Shown here: in pieces, positions 24,047 to 32,564 of the stretch
Layout: every line of letters begins with the position of its first letter
Numbering within the stretch: position 1 is the stretch's first letter
Assembly: GCF_023566055.1 (NCBI RefSeq)
Contig: NZ_JALIQP010000001.1
Location: 248,001 to 312,000 of the forward strand
DNA: 64,000 nt
Source: Halosolutus amylolyticus
GTDB taxonomy: Archaea > Halobacteriota > Halobacteria > Halobacteriales > Natrialbaceae
Direction: 5' to 3'
Position numbers and translations under genes: made by a program
Notes under the pieces: model-generated
The model's input: only the letters and a program-made list of their open reading frames with translations
Told to the model about the DNA's origin: nothing
Databases searched by the model: none

Positions 24047-25203
24047 GCTGCCGCCTCCATGATTGTGGTGATCACGCAGTTCCCGAAGCCGCCGACGTTA
24101 CAGCAGAGACCGACGTCCGCGTCGACCTGGCGCGGCCCGGCTTCGCCGACGAGCTGTTCGTAGATTTCGACGCCCTGTGCGACGCCGCTCGCGCCGAGCG
24201 GGTGGCCCTTGGACTTGAGCCCGCCGGAGGTGTTGATCGGCAGTTCGCCGGTGTCGCGCTCGGTGTAGCCCTCCTCGACGAGTTTCCAGGCCTCGCCCTG
24301 CTCGGCGAAGCCGAGCCCCTCCATCTGGAGGAACTCGAGGATGGTGAACATGTCGTGGAGTTCGGCCACGTCGATGTCGTCGGGCCCGTAGCCGCTCATC
24401 TCGTAGGCACCTCGACCGCTCTCGACGACGCCACCCATGACCGTCGGGTCCTCGCGCTCGTGGACGACGTGGGTGTCGGTCGCGCCGTCGATCCCCGAAA
24501 TCACGACGTAGTCGTCGGTGTACTTCCGGGCGACGTCCTCGGGACAGAGCATCAGCGCCGCCGAGCCGTCCGTGATCGGGCAGAAGTCGTACAGTCGGAG
24601 CGGGTCGGCGACGATCGGTGACTCCAGGACCGTCTCGAGGTCGACCTCCTTCCGGAACTGGGCCTTCGGATTGTCGACGCCGTTCTTGTGGTTCTTGACA
24701 GCCACCTTCCCGAGACTCTCCCGGGGTGCGTCGAACCGCTCGAGGTAGTGGCGCGCGGTCAGGCCCGCAAACGACGGGAGCGTGACGCCGGTCGTGTACT
24801 CCACGGGATGGGTCAGCGACGCGATCACGTCCGTCGCCTCGCCGGTCGTCCGGTGGGTCATCTTCTCGCCGCCGACGAGCATCGTCATGTCGCTGGCCCC
24901 GCTGGCGACCGACTGCCAGGCGGCGTAGATCCCCGCCCCGCCGCTGGAACTTGTCTGGTCGATCCGCTGGGTGTACGCCGGTATCGCGTCCAGGTCGTGT
25001 GCCAGCGCGTTCATCACCCCGGTCTGTCCCTCGAACTCGCCGCTCGCCATGTTCGAGACGTACAGGTGCTCGACGTCCGCGGCGTCGACATCCGCGTCCG
25101 CGAGACAGTCGAGTCCGGCCTCCGCGAGGAGGTCCGTGATCCACTCGTCCTCGCGTTGCCCGAACTGGGTCATCGAGGCTCCGATGATTGCAACCCGTTC
25201 CAT
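24043..25203 (-). CDS. Thiolase-family protein (acetyl-CoA acetyltransferase type)
   Basis: 386 residues from ATG 25203 (MERVAIIGASMTQFGQRED). The architecture is the SCP-x/archaeal thiolase type: QTSSSGGAGIYAAWQSV in the position of the active-site Cys loop, then AALMLCPEDVARKY, AELHDMFTILEFLQ, INTSGGLKSKGHPLGASG with the HPLGASG histidine, and LCCNVGGFGNCVI at the C-terminus. The first loop carries serine where the nucleophilic cysteine usually stands (QTSSSGG), so the role may be structural or use another residue. Likely works with the adjacent DUF35 protein. Confidence 0.88.
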   Translation of the reverse strand: MERVAIIGASMTQFGQREDEWITDLLAEAGLDCLADADVDAADVEHLYVSNMASGEFEGQTGVMNALAHDLDAIPAYTQRIDQTSSSGGAGIYAAWQSVASGASDMTMLVGGEKMTHRTTGEATDVIASLTHPVEYTTGVTLPSFAGLTARHYLERFDAPRESLGKVAVKNHKNGVDNPKAQFRKEVDLETVLESPIVADPLRLYDFCPITDGSAALMLCPEDVARKYTDDYVVISGIDGATDTHVVHEREDPTVMGGVVESGRGAYEMSGYGPDDIDVAELHDMFTILEFLQMEGLGFAEQGEAWKLVEEGYTERDTGELPINTSGGLKSKGHPLGASGVAQGVEIYEQLVGEAGPRQVDADVGLCCNVGGFGNCVITTIMEAAA

Positions 25204-25307
25204 AGCTGACCAGACTTCGGTCAGTAGGTTAAAAGGCGGGGATCGAGGCAGTGGTAGCGGGATCCCGTACTGGGATCGGGCCGGAATCGTCAGCGTCCAG
25301 ACCCGAC

Positions 25308-26609
25308 TCAGGCGGATTCCGCGGCCGCCGTCTGCAACTCGCTCGCTCGCGATCGAGCCTGCGAGATCACCGCCGGACGGGCCTCGAAGGCGACGAGAAC
25401 GTCTTCGTCCCCGTAGGTGACGTCCTCGACGTTCGCGTTGTCGTGGATCCACGAGACGAGGCTCATGGTGTCGTCGGTCATCGGCAACACGAGTCGCTCT
25501 TGCTCCCAATCGGGCAGTTCTCGGTCGATCCGATCGAGGAGGGCGTCGACGTTCGTTCCCTCGCGAGCGCTGACGGCGACGGGGTTCGGGGCGAGCGCCG
25601 AGAGCGCCTCGCGCTTCTCGGCGAGTTCCTCGTCGTCGATCCTGTCGATCTTGTTCAGCACCGTCACGATCGGGGCCTCGTTGCGCTCGTAGAGGGTGTC
25701 GTGGCTGGTGACGAGTTTCTCGTGGATCTCGTCGATCGGTTCGCTGACGTCGACGACGAGCAAGACCAGATCGGCCCGGTAAACCGAATCGAGCGTCGAC
25801 TTGAACGACTCGACGAGCCAGTGGGGCAGGTCGCTGATGAAGCCGACGGTGTCGGTCACGAGTACGTCGCGTGGTTCGATGTCGGCGCGGCGCGTCGTCG
25901 TTCCCAGCGTCGTGAACAGGTCGTCCTCCGACTCGGCCGTCGGGTCGAGGTCGGGGTGGAGGTCCTCGTTCTCCTCGACCGCGAGGTCGTCGGCAAGCTG
26001 GCGAAGCAGGGTCGACTTCCCAGCGTTCGTGTAGCCGGCCAGCGCGACGAGGTCGAACCCGGAATCGCGACGGCGCTCCCGGCGCTGTTCTTCCGTCTGT
26101 TCGATGCGCTCGAGTTCGTCCCGGATCCGGCTGATCTGGTTCTTGATGTCCTGCTCGCGGCTCTCGTCGTACTCGCCCAGCCCCATGAACCCCGGGTGCT
26201 CCTCGCGCTTGGCCAGGCTCGTCTTGGCCTCCGCCCGCGGGAGTTCGTACCGGAGTTCGGCGAGTTCGACCTGCAACTGGGCCTTCCGGGTCTGGGCGCG
26301 CTGGCCGAAGATTTCGAGGATCAGGGTGAACCGATCGATCACCTCGACGCCCTCGGGGAGCAGTTGCCCGAGGTTGTACGTCTGGTAGGGTCCGAGCCGG
26401 TTGTCGAAGATAACGGTGGTCGCCCCCGTCGCCGCGACTCGATCGGCGAGTTCCTCGGCTTTCCCCTCACCCAGCTGGAGCGCGGGATCGGCTTTCCGGG
26501 ACTGGGTTACCTCGCCCACGACGGTGTAGCCCGCCGCTTCGGCGAGGTCGTGGATCTCGCTCGTGTCCGGGTGGCCCGAATCGACGCGCTTCGCGACGAT
26601 CGCCTTCAC
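25308..26609 (-). CDS. hflX: GTPase HflX
   Basis: 433 residues, GTG start at 26609. The N-terminal HflX domain carries GATTVIFDNRLGPYQTYNL and RFTLILEIFGQRAQTRKAQL, followed by the GFMGLGEYDESREQD linker. The G domain begins with GYTNAGKST at residues 192-200, then DTVGFISDLPHWLV (G3) and TVLNKID (G4). HflX binds the large ribosomal subunit and can split stalled ribosomes in bacteria; archaeal homologues bind 50S in vitro. The gene stands alone here. Confidence 0.96.
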   Translation of the reverse strand: MKAIVAKRVDSGHPDTSEIHDLAEAAGYTVVGEVTQSRKADPALQLGEGKAEELADRVAATGATTVIFDNRLGPYQTYNLGQLLPEGVEVIDRFTLILEIFGQRAQTRKAQLQVELAELRYELPRAEAKTSLAKREEHPGFMGLGEYDESREQDIKNQISRIRDELERIEQTEEQRRERRRDSGFDLVALAGYTNAGKSTLLRQLADDLAVEENEDLHPDLDPTAESEDDLFTTLGTTTRRADIEPRDVLVTDTVGFISDLPHWLVESFKSTLDSVYRADLVLLVVDVSEPIDEIHEKLVTSHDTLYERNEAPIVTVLNKIDRIDDEELAEKREALSALAPNPVAVSAREGTNVDALLDRIDRELPDWEQERLVLPMTDDTMSLVSWIHDNANVEDVTYGDEDVLVAFEARPAVISQARSRASELQTAAAESA

Positions 26610-26993
26610 GCGCGCTCACCGGCGGGCGACCGGGGTCGGAGTGCGACGCGTCGCTGGTCGATTCGATCTGTACTCGTCGTCGGCACTGGATACACGGTGG
26701 CTGACACGCTAACGATGCCTGTCAGTCACCTCCGTTATACTGACCGTGGACATGACTAGCGGTACGCGTCCGATCGTCTTGAATCCAGTGCACGGCCCAC
26801 GCTGGGAGCGGCGACGCGAGGGAACGGCCGGTGCGATCGATCGCGATCCCCGAGCCTCTCTTACGGTCTGTCCCTTCCCCGCGCCCGATTTCCCGATGTC
26901 TATCCCGCCGTACGATTACACGGGATAGTCACGAGTTCGAGATAGTCAGATGATCGAAACAGTCATTACTGCCGTCGATAATCCAGCGTCGTG
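26610..26993. other. Intergenic stretch without a recognisable gene
   Basis: A 60-codon plus-strand frame at 26746 has no recognisable composition and is not called. No repeat related to others in the window was found. Confidence 0.45.
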
Positions 26994-27314
26994 ATGGTAG
27001 AGGTCGATCCGACGGCGCTTGGCGTCGAGTTTCTCGCCAGCGCGGTGATCGGTGGCTGTATCGGGTTCGCGACGAAGAAGGTCGCCAAACTGCTCGCGAT
27101 CGTCGTCGGCGTCGAGTTGATGGCCGTCCGGTATCTCGAGTCACAGGGAATCGTGACGATCGACTGGCACCGCCTCTCGGCGGGGCTCGTCGGAACGAGC
27201 GCGACCGATCCGACGGCGAGCGTGGACACCCACTGGATCGAATCCGTGCTCTCGACGCTCACGATCGGGGCCGGGTTCGCCGGCGGCTTCCTGATCGGCT
27301 ACCACCGGGGATGA
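26994..27314 (+). CDS. FUN14-family small membrane protein
   Basis: 106 residues from ATG 26994, directly after a GTG; ATG is preferred. The pattern VEFLASAVIGGCIGFATKKVAKLLAIV, split by the glycine-rich turn, then a hydrophilic middle and a last hydrophobic segment LSTLTIGAGFAGGFLIGYHRG, is typical of prokaryotic FUN14-domain proteins with two to three membrane segments. Function unknown in archaea. Converges on the SBDS gene. Confidence 0.8.
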   Translation: MVEVDPTALGVEFLASAVIGGCIGFATKKVAKLLAIVVGVELMAVRYLESQGIVTIDWHRLSAGLVGTSATDPTASVDTHWIESVLSTLTIGAGFAGGFLIGYHRG

Positions 27315-27341
27315 GAGGGGCACTCGAACCGCCGTCGCCGA

Positions 27342-28067
27342 TTACCGCGTCTTCAGGTCGTCCTTGTCCTTGATGATCTCCGTTTCGGCCGCGCCGCTCG
27401 TGTGCTCGTTCACGGTGTCGTAGAAGTCGTTTTGCATCCCCGCAGGGAAGGTCAGGACGCCGATCCACGACCCGTCGGGCTGCCACTCTTCGCGCTCGAG
27501 GTCGCCGAACCCGCGGATCTGTGCCTGCGCGCTTCCGGCGTGTTCGGCCGGAATCTGGACCGCGATCGTCACCTCCTCGAATCGGATCGGGATCACCGGT
27601 CGCAGGGCGTCGAGCGCGTCGTCGACCTGCTGTTCGACGGGTTCCATCGGATCGACCGTGAATCCGGCCTCCTCGAGGGCGTTCTCGATCCGCTCGGGCG
27701 GATGCGGGGCGTCGTCCATCTGCGGGTTGATCGCGTTGCGCGCGATCGTATCGATCAACTGTTTGCGCTTCTGTTCTTGCATCTCGCGGCGCTGATCCGC
27801 TGTGATCTGGATCTCCCCCCGTTTGATCACCTCGGGGATGATCTCGAGCGGGTCCGTCGTGTCGAAGACTTTCTCGAGGTCGGACTCCGCGGGCCGATCG
27901 CCGCGCGAGGCGTCCTCGAAGACGTCTTCGGCGGCGATCACGTCCTCCAGGTCGCCCTCGAACTCGTCGCGTTTGATCGCCAGGGCTGCATCCGGATCGA
28001 CCAGCACTTCGAAGCGCGCCCCGTGTGACTCGAGCCGCGCCGTCACCGCCTCGTCGAGCGATATCAT
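27342..28067 (-). CDS. SBDS-family ribosome maturation protein
   Basis: 241 residues from ATG 28067 ([19 protein letters not shown]). The FYSH domain comprises the first 95 residues, with [18 protein letters not shown] and [19 protein letters not shown]. The three-helix middle follows ([19 protein letters not shown]), then a ferredoxin-like domain ([19 protein letters not shown]). In eukaryotes SBDS helps release the anti-association factor from the 60S subunit; archaeal copies bind the ribosome. It lies downstream of psmA, a conserved archaeal neighbourhood. Confidence 0.95.
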   Translation of the reverse strand: MISLDEAVTARLESHGARFEVLVDPDAALAIKRDEFEGDLEDVIAAEDVFEDASRGDRPAESDLEKVFDTTDPLEIIPEVIKRGEIQITADQRREMQEQKRKQLIDTIARNAINPQMDDAPHPPERIENALEEAGFTVDPMEPVEQQVDDALDALRPVIPIRFEEVTIAVQIPAEHAGSAQAQIRGFGDLEREEWQPDGSWIGVLTFPAGMQNDFYDTVNEHTSGAAETEIIKDKDDLKTR

Positions 28068-28279
28068 GACTGATGGTTTCGCCGCCAGTGAAAAGAGTGT
28101 TTCCCGAACATCGAGGGCTGTGCGCCGCTCGTGATCCACCCCCGGACGCGAATCGCGAGTCGATCGACTACCGGGCCCGCACGAACTGTTCCCTCGATCG
28201 AGAAGTTGCGTCCGATCGAGGGTCGATTTCGGCTCGCGATCGCCAGGTCGAGAGACGCGGTGGCGATCGATCGCGAGGA

Positions 28280-29035
28280 TTACTCCTCGGGTTCGTCTTC
28301 GCCCGTGTCGAGGAGATCGTTCTCCTCGAGGTGGCTCTCGATGCGGTCGTGATCGAACTGTTCGAAGGACTCGGACTCGACGTCGACGGTCGCGAGACCG
28401 ACCTCGTTGGGCAGGAGCGAGCCCTCGTTGACCGACGCGAGCGCGTCCAGCGCCAGCGCGATGCCGCCGTCGAGGTCGGCGGCGTCGTCGTAGTTCTCCT
28501 CGAGGTAGTCCTGGAGGTCGCCCCGGTCCGCACCGACAGCGAGTGCCTTCCACTCGTAGGGCGTCCCCGAGGGGTCGGTCTCGAACAGGCGCGGTTCGCC
28601 GTTGTCGATCCCGCCGACGATCAGCGCGACGCCGAACGGCCGCGCGCCGCCGACCTGGGTGTACTGCTGGATGTGGTCGGTGACTTCCTTCGTCAGCGTC
28701 TCGACCCCGATCGGTTCGCCGTAGCGGAGGTGGTTGACCTGCGCCTGACGGCGGGCGAAGTCGATCAGCTGGCGGGCGTCGGCCACGTGGCCGGCGCTCG
28801 CGATGCCGATGTGGTCGTCGGCCTTGTGAATCTTCTCGACGCTCGAGTCCTCGAGCAGCGGGGAGGGGACTCGCTTGTCGACCGCGAGAACGACCCCATC
28901 ACTCGTTCGGACGCCGATACTTGCTGTTCCTCGCTTGACCGCCTCGCGGGCGTACTCGACCTGGTAGAGTCGGCCGTCGGGCGAGAAGATCGTGATGCCA
29001 CGGTCGTACGCCTGCTGTTGTTGTTGTCCCTGCAT
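28280..29035 (-). CDS. psmA: 20S proteasome alpha subunit
   Basis: 251 residues. The signature [21 protein letters not shown] begins after a glutamine-rich N-terminus and is followed by [20 protein letters not shown]. Alpha subunits form the outer, gating rings of the proteasome; the tyrosine in the YDRG motif belongs to the gate. The C-terminal 40 residues are acidic, as usual in haloarchaea. The start is 4 bases after the Pop5 stop, and SBDS follows after about 210 bases. Confidence 0.97.
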   Translation of the reverse strand: MQGQQQQQAYDRGITIFSPDGRLYQVEYAREAVKRGTASIGVRTSDGVVLAVDKRVPSPLLEDSSVEKIHKADDHIGIASAGHVADARQLIDFARRQAQVNHLRYGEPIGVETLTKEVTDHIQQYTQVGGARPFGVALIVGGIDNGEPRLFETDPSGTPYEWKALAVGADRGDLQDYLEENYDDAADLDGGIALALDALASVNEGSLLPNEVGLATVDVESESFEQFDHDRIESHLEENDLLDTGEDEPEE

Positions 29036-29039
29036 AGTA

Positions 29040-29525
29040 TCACGCTAAATCGTAATCGAGGTCTGTCGCGCCCGCGAACGCCTCATCGAGTCGCACGTCT
29101 GCAGATCCATCGCGCGTGACTGCGACTCGCTCCTCGTTCCGGAACACGACGTTTCTCTCGTCGTAATCTTGCCGGCGGCGTCCTAAATACTTTTCATTAG
29201 CGGCACGGATCGTCCCACTGATACCGCGGACCCGCAGCCCGACCGTAGCGCCGTCGATCGCGTCGATACAGGCGAGTGCCGCTCGCGCCGGCTCGGTCTC
29301 GCCGTGGCGCACCCTGACGATCGCTTCGCCGTCGCCGTCCCCGAACTCGAACTGGACGACGGTCAGGTCGGCGGCCGCGCTGCCCGGATCGCCCAGCAGG
29401 TTCTGGCCGGCGTACCACAGTTCGCGCTGGAACGCCCGGCGATCGATCGCGGCGTCGGGCCAGCTTTCGATCCCGACGGCGAGGTAGCGCCAGCGCGGCC
29501 GGAGGTGCTTCGGGAGGTGTTTCAC
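29040..29525 (-). CDS. rnp2: RNase P protein component 2 (Pop5/Rpp14 family)
   Basis: 161 residues, GTG start that overlaps the methyltransferase stop as GTGA. HLRPRWRYLAVGIE is the characteristic N-terminal strand, with LWYAGQNLLGDPGSAAADLTV and AIVRVRHGETEPARAALACI continuing the RRM-like fold. VRGISGTIRAANEKYLGR is the basic C-terminal part. Pop5 pairs with Rpp30 in archaeal RNase P to stimulate the catalytic RNA; the gene for the partner lies two genes upstream. Confidence 0.93.
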   Translation of the reverse strand: MKHLPKHLRPRWRYLAVGIESWPDAAIDRRAFQRELWYAGQNLLGDPGSAAADLTVVQFEFGDGDGEAIVRVRHGETEPARAALACIDAIDGATVGLRVRGISGTIRAANEKYLGRRRQDYDERNVVFRNEERVAVTRDGSADVRLDEAFAGATDLDYDLA

Positions 29526-30151
29526 TGTGACTCGCCCTCGACCGATGCCGGGCCGCGCTCGGCGACCAGCACGCCGACCTGGTCGTGGACGCGCTCGACC
29601 GCGGTCAGCGAGAAGCCCGCGTCGGTGAACGCGTCCGCGAGCACGCCGACGGTCGCCGGATCGTCGACCTCGGGGGAGTAGAACGGGTCTGACGGATCGG
29701 GCTCGCCGAAGAACATCACGTCACCGAGGACGAACCGCCGGGGCTCGAGGTCGGCGATCACCGCGATCGCCTCCCGCTTTTCCTCGTCCGAGAGGTGGTG
29801 CATGGCGAAGTTCGACGTCACCACGTCGACCGGTCCGTCGTAGTCGGGATCGCGGAACATCCCTTCACCGAATTCGACGTTTTCGAGCCCCTGCTCGTCG
29901 GCTTTCGCTCGCGCCTCGTCCATCATGCCCTCGCTGATGTCCCGGCCGACGACCCGTCCCGCGTCGGGCGCGAGTGCGAGCGCGATCGCGCCGGTTCCGG
30001 TCCCGATGTCGAGGACTATGTCGTCGGCGTCGGGAGCCGCGTGTTCGATGACGAGATTCGCGCACGCGCGATACTCCTCGGAGTTCGACTCGTCGTACTC
30101 GCTGGCGATCTCGTCGAACCGGGCGGCGTGTTCCTCAGGAGTCTTCTTCAT
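29522..30151 (-). CDS. Class I SAM-dependent methyltransferase
   Basis: 209 residues from ATG 30151 (MKKTPEEHAARFDEIASEY). Motif I VLDIGTGTGAIALAL binds SAM; GRDISEGMMDEARAKADEQ, VEFGEGMF and VTSNFAMHHLSDEEK are the later class I motifs. The first 17 bases overlap the end of rnp3, and its stop overlaps the rnp2 start, so it is embedded between the two RNase P protein genes. The substrate is unknown; the position suggests RNA or a ribonucleoprotein, but that is inference only. Confidence 0.9.
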   Translation of the reverse strand: MKKTPEEHAARFDEIASEYDESNSEEYRACANLVIEHAAPDADDIVLDIGTGTGAIALALAPDAGRVVGRDISEGMMDEARAKADEQGLENVEFGEGMFRDPDYDGPVDVVTSNFAMHHLSDEEKREAIAVIADLEPRRFVLGDVMFFGEPDPSDPFYSPEVDDPATVGVLADAFTDAGFSLTAVERVHDQVGVLVAERGPASVEGESQ

Positions 30152-30839
30152 ACCGACCCCGTTCGACCCCCGGCTCAATGAAGGACTCGGACCTGACGTG
30201 GCGATTCCGCTCGGCCAGTCGCCCCCACTCCGCCAGTCCGTCCGCGACGAAGTCGGCGGAGAGACCGATTTGCTCGCCTAGCGCCCGCAGTTCCCGGGGC
30301 GCGCGAAGTTCGAGGTGCGAGGTCGGGGCCCCGCTGACGACGTACGGCACGTCGTAGTACTCGACGATCTCGTGGAGTTTCCGGAGCGACTGGATCGTTC
30401 GGACGCGGCGGCCGCCGCTCGTCCGGAGCACGCCCGACAGATCGAACTCGAATCGGACGCCGTTCTCGGCGGCCGCCTTCGCGAGGACGTGATTGACGTC
30501 CCCCTCGCGGGCCATCGGGCCGGCGAGCACGTCGACCTTCTCGTTCTCGACGGCGAATCGGTTCAGGGCGTTCGTCCCGCCCTCGACAGCCACGATCGTC
30601 TCGTCGGTCCGGTGGTTCCCGACCGCGCCGCTTGCCTCCTGCACGTCGTCGGCCCTGATCTCGATCCCCCTGACGACGTCGATCCCGTACTCCGCTGCGA
30701 TCCGATCGGCATCGTACTCCGCCCGCGCGTCGGAGTGGTTTCGCACGACCACGCCCTCGAACCCGTAGTCGGCCGCCGTCGTCGCGAGCCTGGCGACCGT
30801 ACTCGCTCCGTCGGGATAGGCGTGGACGGCCTCGTACAT
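30135..30839 (-). CDS. rnp3: RNase P protein component 3 (Rpp30 family)
   Basis: 234 residues from ATG 30839 (MYEAVHAYPDGASTVARLA). The TIM-barrel pattern of Rpp30 is evident: FEGVVVRNHSD, IDVVRGIEIRADD, ETIVAVEGGTNALNRFA, VDVLAGPM, and NGVRFEFDLSGVLRTSG before a final PYVVSGAPTSHLELRAPREL. Rpp30 forms a heterotetramer with Pop5 in archaeal RNase P. First gene of the cluster rnp3-methyltransferase-rnp2-psmA-SBDS. Confidence 0.93.
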   Translation of the reverse strand: MYEAVHAYPDGASTVARLATTAADYGFEGVVVRNHSDARAEYDADRIAAEYGIDVVRGIEIRADDVQEASGAVGNHRTDETIVAVEGGTNALNRFAVENEKVDVLAGPMAREGDVNHVLAKAAAENGVRFEFDLSGVLRTSGGRRVRTIQSLRKLHEIVEYYDVPYVVSGAPTSHLELRAPRELRALGEQIGLSADFVADGLAEWGRLAERNRHVRSESFIEPGVERGRYEEDS

Positions 30840-31126
30840 ACCCGAATCCTCTCGCGGGGGCAACTTGGGGTTTGCGTCATGCGACGGCACTGAATCGGTG
30901 GTCTCGACTTTGCGCGGCCGGGAGTGCGTCTCGAGCACTGCGAGAGACGCACGACCCAGCGGAGGGAAGGCGGTCGCACCGTTCCCGACCGCGAGCGAGT
31001 GAACGAGCGAGCGGGCCGACGACTGATGTGGAGTGCGCGGCGCTACGCGCCGCGAATAGGTGAACGGCGAAGCCGTGAACCGAGTGACGCGAAGCGTCAC
31101 GGAACGGAAGGAGGAGTGCTTTTGAT
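30840..31126. other. Intergenic region rich in GAGCG-type words and hairpins
   Basis: No gene. The stretch from about 30990 shows GCGAGCGAGTGAACGAGCGA and two hairpins, CGCGGCG-CTACG-CGCCGCG at 31036-31054 and TGACGC-GAA-GCGTCA at 31085-31099. These words recur after the tRNA genes of this window. Confidence 0.6.
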
Positions 31127-31264
31127 CAACCTTTTACCGAGTGACGGCAGGCTGGAGACAGCATAGCTGTCGCACAGCCTGCCAGAACGTCGTTCGAGAC
31201 GGCGAAGCCGTCTCGTGATCACGAAAGACGCTCCGCGTCTTTCGGACGACAGAGTAAAAGGTTG
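31127..31264. repeat. 138-bp multi-hairpin element with 11-bp terminal inverted repeats
   Basis: The ends are CAACCTTTTAC and GTAAAAGGTTG, exact complements. Inside are GGCAGGCTG/CAGCCTGCC enclosing GACAGC/GCTGTC (31146-31183), GAGACGGC-GAA-GCCGTCTC (31196-31214) and GAAAGACGC/GCGTCTTTC (31223-31243). The right end touches the tbsP stop codon. No protein is encoded. It may be a non-autonomous mobile element or a structured 3' untranslated region. Confidence 0.8.
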
Positions 31265-32083
31265 TTAGTTGAGAATCGACTGTGCGACCGTCGCGAGCTG
31301 GCCGTTATTGGCCTCGCGGAGCCGATCGTCCCCGATCTTGAGTCGGAGTCGCGGGCGGCCGACGTCGATCGGGACCTTCTCGGTGTCGATCAGGCCCATG
31401 TCCTCGAGTTTGGTCTTGGTGCGGCTGAACGTCGCCTTGGAGGCGATCCCGACGTCTTCGCCCCACTTGCTGATGTCGTACAGCAGGGCCTCGTTCTTGG
31501 CGGCCACGAGCAGGGAGATGGTCACTTCGTCGAGGCCGTCGCCGTCGCCGCGTGCGGTCTCGAGCGAGTCGAGGATCGCGGTGAAGTCGGCCTCGGCGTC
31601 GGGGCTGATCTCCTCGGAGAGGGTGTCGCGAACGTCCGTGATCGGCGGCGTCCGGAGGTTGAACGCCTCGGCGTCCTCCCAGTGGGCTTCGTACGTCTCG
31701 TAGGTGTCGTCGACGAACCCGTCGTCGTCGGTGACGAGACCCCCGACGCGATCGCCCGCGTGGACGATGGCGACGACGCGATCGTCGGTGACGAGCAGGG
31801 AGTTCTCGGGTGCTTCGTCGAGGGTACGGAGTGCAAGCGATTCCGCCGAGATGAGGTCGGCGGCGTTCGACGCGACGATAAAGTCGTCCATGACGTCTTT
31901 GAGCGTGCGTTCGTCGGCGAGCATGTGAACCGATGGGAGGTCGCCGTCGAAGTCCGTGGCTACCGAGACGAACTCTTCGATCGCGTCCCGTGACGGGTTG
32001 ACCATGTACACGTCTCCGGTCGCGTCCTCGAGAACCGACCCGAGGATATCGTCAATCTGGTGGTTGAGTAAATTCGAAGTCAT
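31265..32083 (-). CDS. tbsP: Transcriptional regulator of the TbsP/DUF5821 type
   Basis: 272 residues. The N-terminus NLLNHQIDDILGSVLEDA is followed by an alpha/beta effector-like domain (DVYMVNPSRDAIEEF, FIVASNAADLI, NSLLVTDDRVVAIVHAGD). The C-terminal winged helix spans about residues 180-265: VTISLLVAAKNEALLYDISKW, ASKATFSRTKTKLEDMGLI, then the wing VGRPRLRLKIGD. In Haloferax, TbsP was reported to act with TrmB in sugar-dependent regulation (from memory). A TATA-like AAAATAAGTAAG lies about 30-40 bases upstream. The 3' end adjoins the multi-hairpin element. Confidence 0.85.
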   Translation of the reverse strand: MTSNLLNHQIDDILGSVLEDATGDVYMVNPSRDAIEEFVSVATDFDGDLPSVHMLADERTLKDVMDDFIVASNAADLISAESLALRTLDEAPENSLLVTDDRVVAIVHAGDRVGGLVTDDDGFVDDTYETYEAHWEDAEAFNLRTPPITDVRDTLSEEISPDAEADFTAILDSLETARGDGDGLDEVTISLLVAAKNEALLYDISKWGEDVGIASKATFSRTKTKLEDMGLIDTEKVPIDVGRPRLRLKIGDDRLREANNGQLATVAQSILN

Positions 32084-32481
32084 GCCTATACAGAAGTAAA
32101 CGCGACCGTCTTACTTATTTTTGGTGGCCGTTTGCACACGACAACTTCTCGTCTCGCCCTCAAAGCGGTAATTTTTGTCCCAAAAACAATCAGAGATCCA
32201 ACCGTAGGGACGGGTACACGTGGACAGTCGTCACGCCAATAGCGGTGCGAATCGGTACAGGTGACACGCCAACGATAGTTAATTTCACCCGGATAATGAT
32301 ATTCGAGATGATGCCAATAGCTAAATACAGTCGATTTGTTAGTACAGGATCGTATGGGTGCTAGACACAATCGACTGTGGTGGGTACTGCGCGATGCCGT
32401 CGACCGGTTTGGAACGGATCGAATACGATCGTGTTCGGTGCAGGCAAAGCGTGTCAGTACGTACGGCGGACCGTAGGTCTC
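32084..32481. other. Upstream region of tbsP, no gene seen
   Basis: Low-GC patches lie at 32095-32130 and 32270-32350; the first holds the tbsP basal promoter. A minus-strand frame at 32086-32370 starts at the regulator promoter and has an unlikely composition rich in C, W and H, so it is not called. Confidence 0.5.
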
Positions 32482-32564
32482 AGACGGTCTGCTGGAACGA
32501 CGTACCGGCGCGACCGAAGGACGGCTTCGCGGTCGCGGCGAAACTGAGTTACAGCAGTCCGTAT
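32482..32564. repeat. Dispersed ~82 bp palindromic element, copy C
   Basis: Right arm TTACAGCAGTCCGTAT matches the other copies; the left arm is degraded (AGACGGTCTGCTGGAA). The inner stem CGGCGCGACCG faces CGGTCGCGGCG, one mismatch. The last T of the element is the first base of the TCA that encodes the stop of the CHAT-domain gene (minus strand). Confidence 0.8.

Noticed and set aside
26746-26928. 60-codon plus-strand frame between hflX and the FUN14 gene
   Set aside because: No coding-like composition, no promoter and no recognised family.
32086-32370. 94-codon minus-strand frame upstream of tbsP
   Set aside because: Rich in C, H and W, overlaps the tbsP promoter and is not acidic as expected for this organism.
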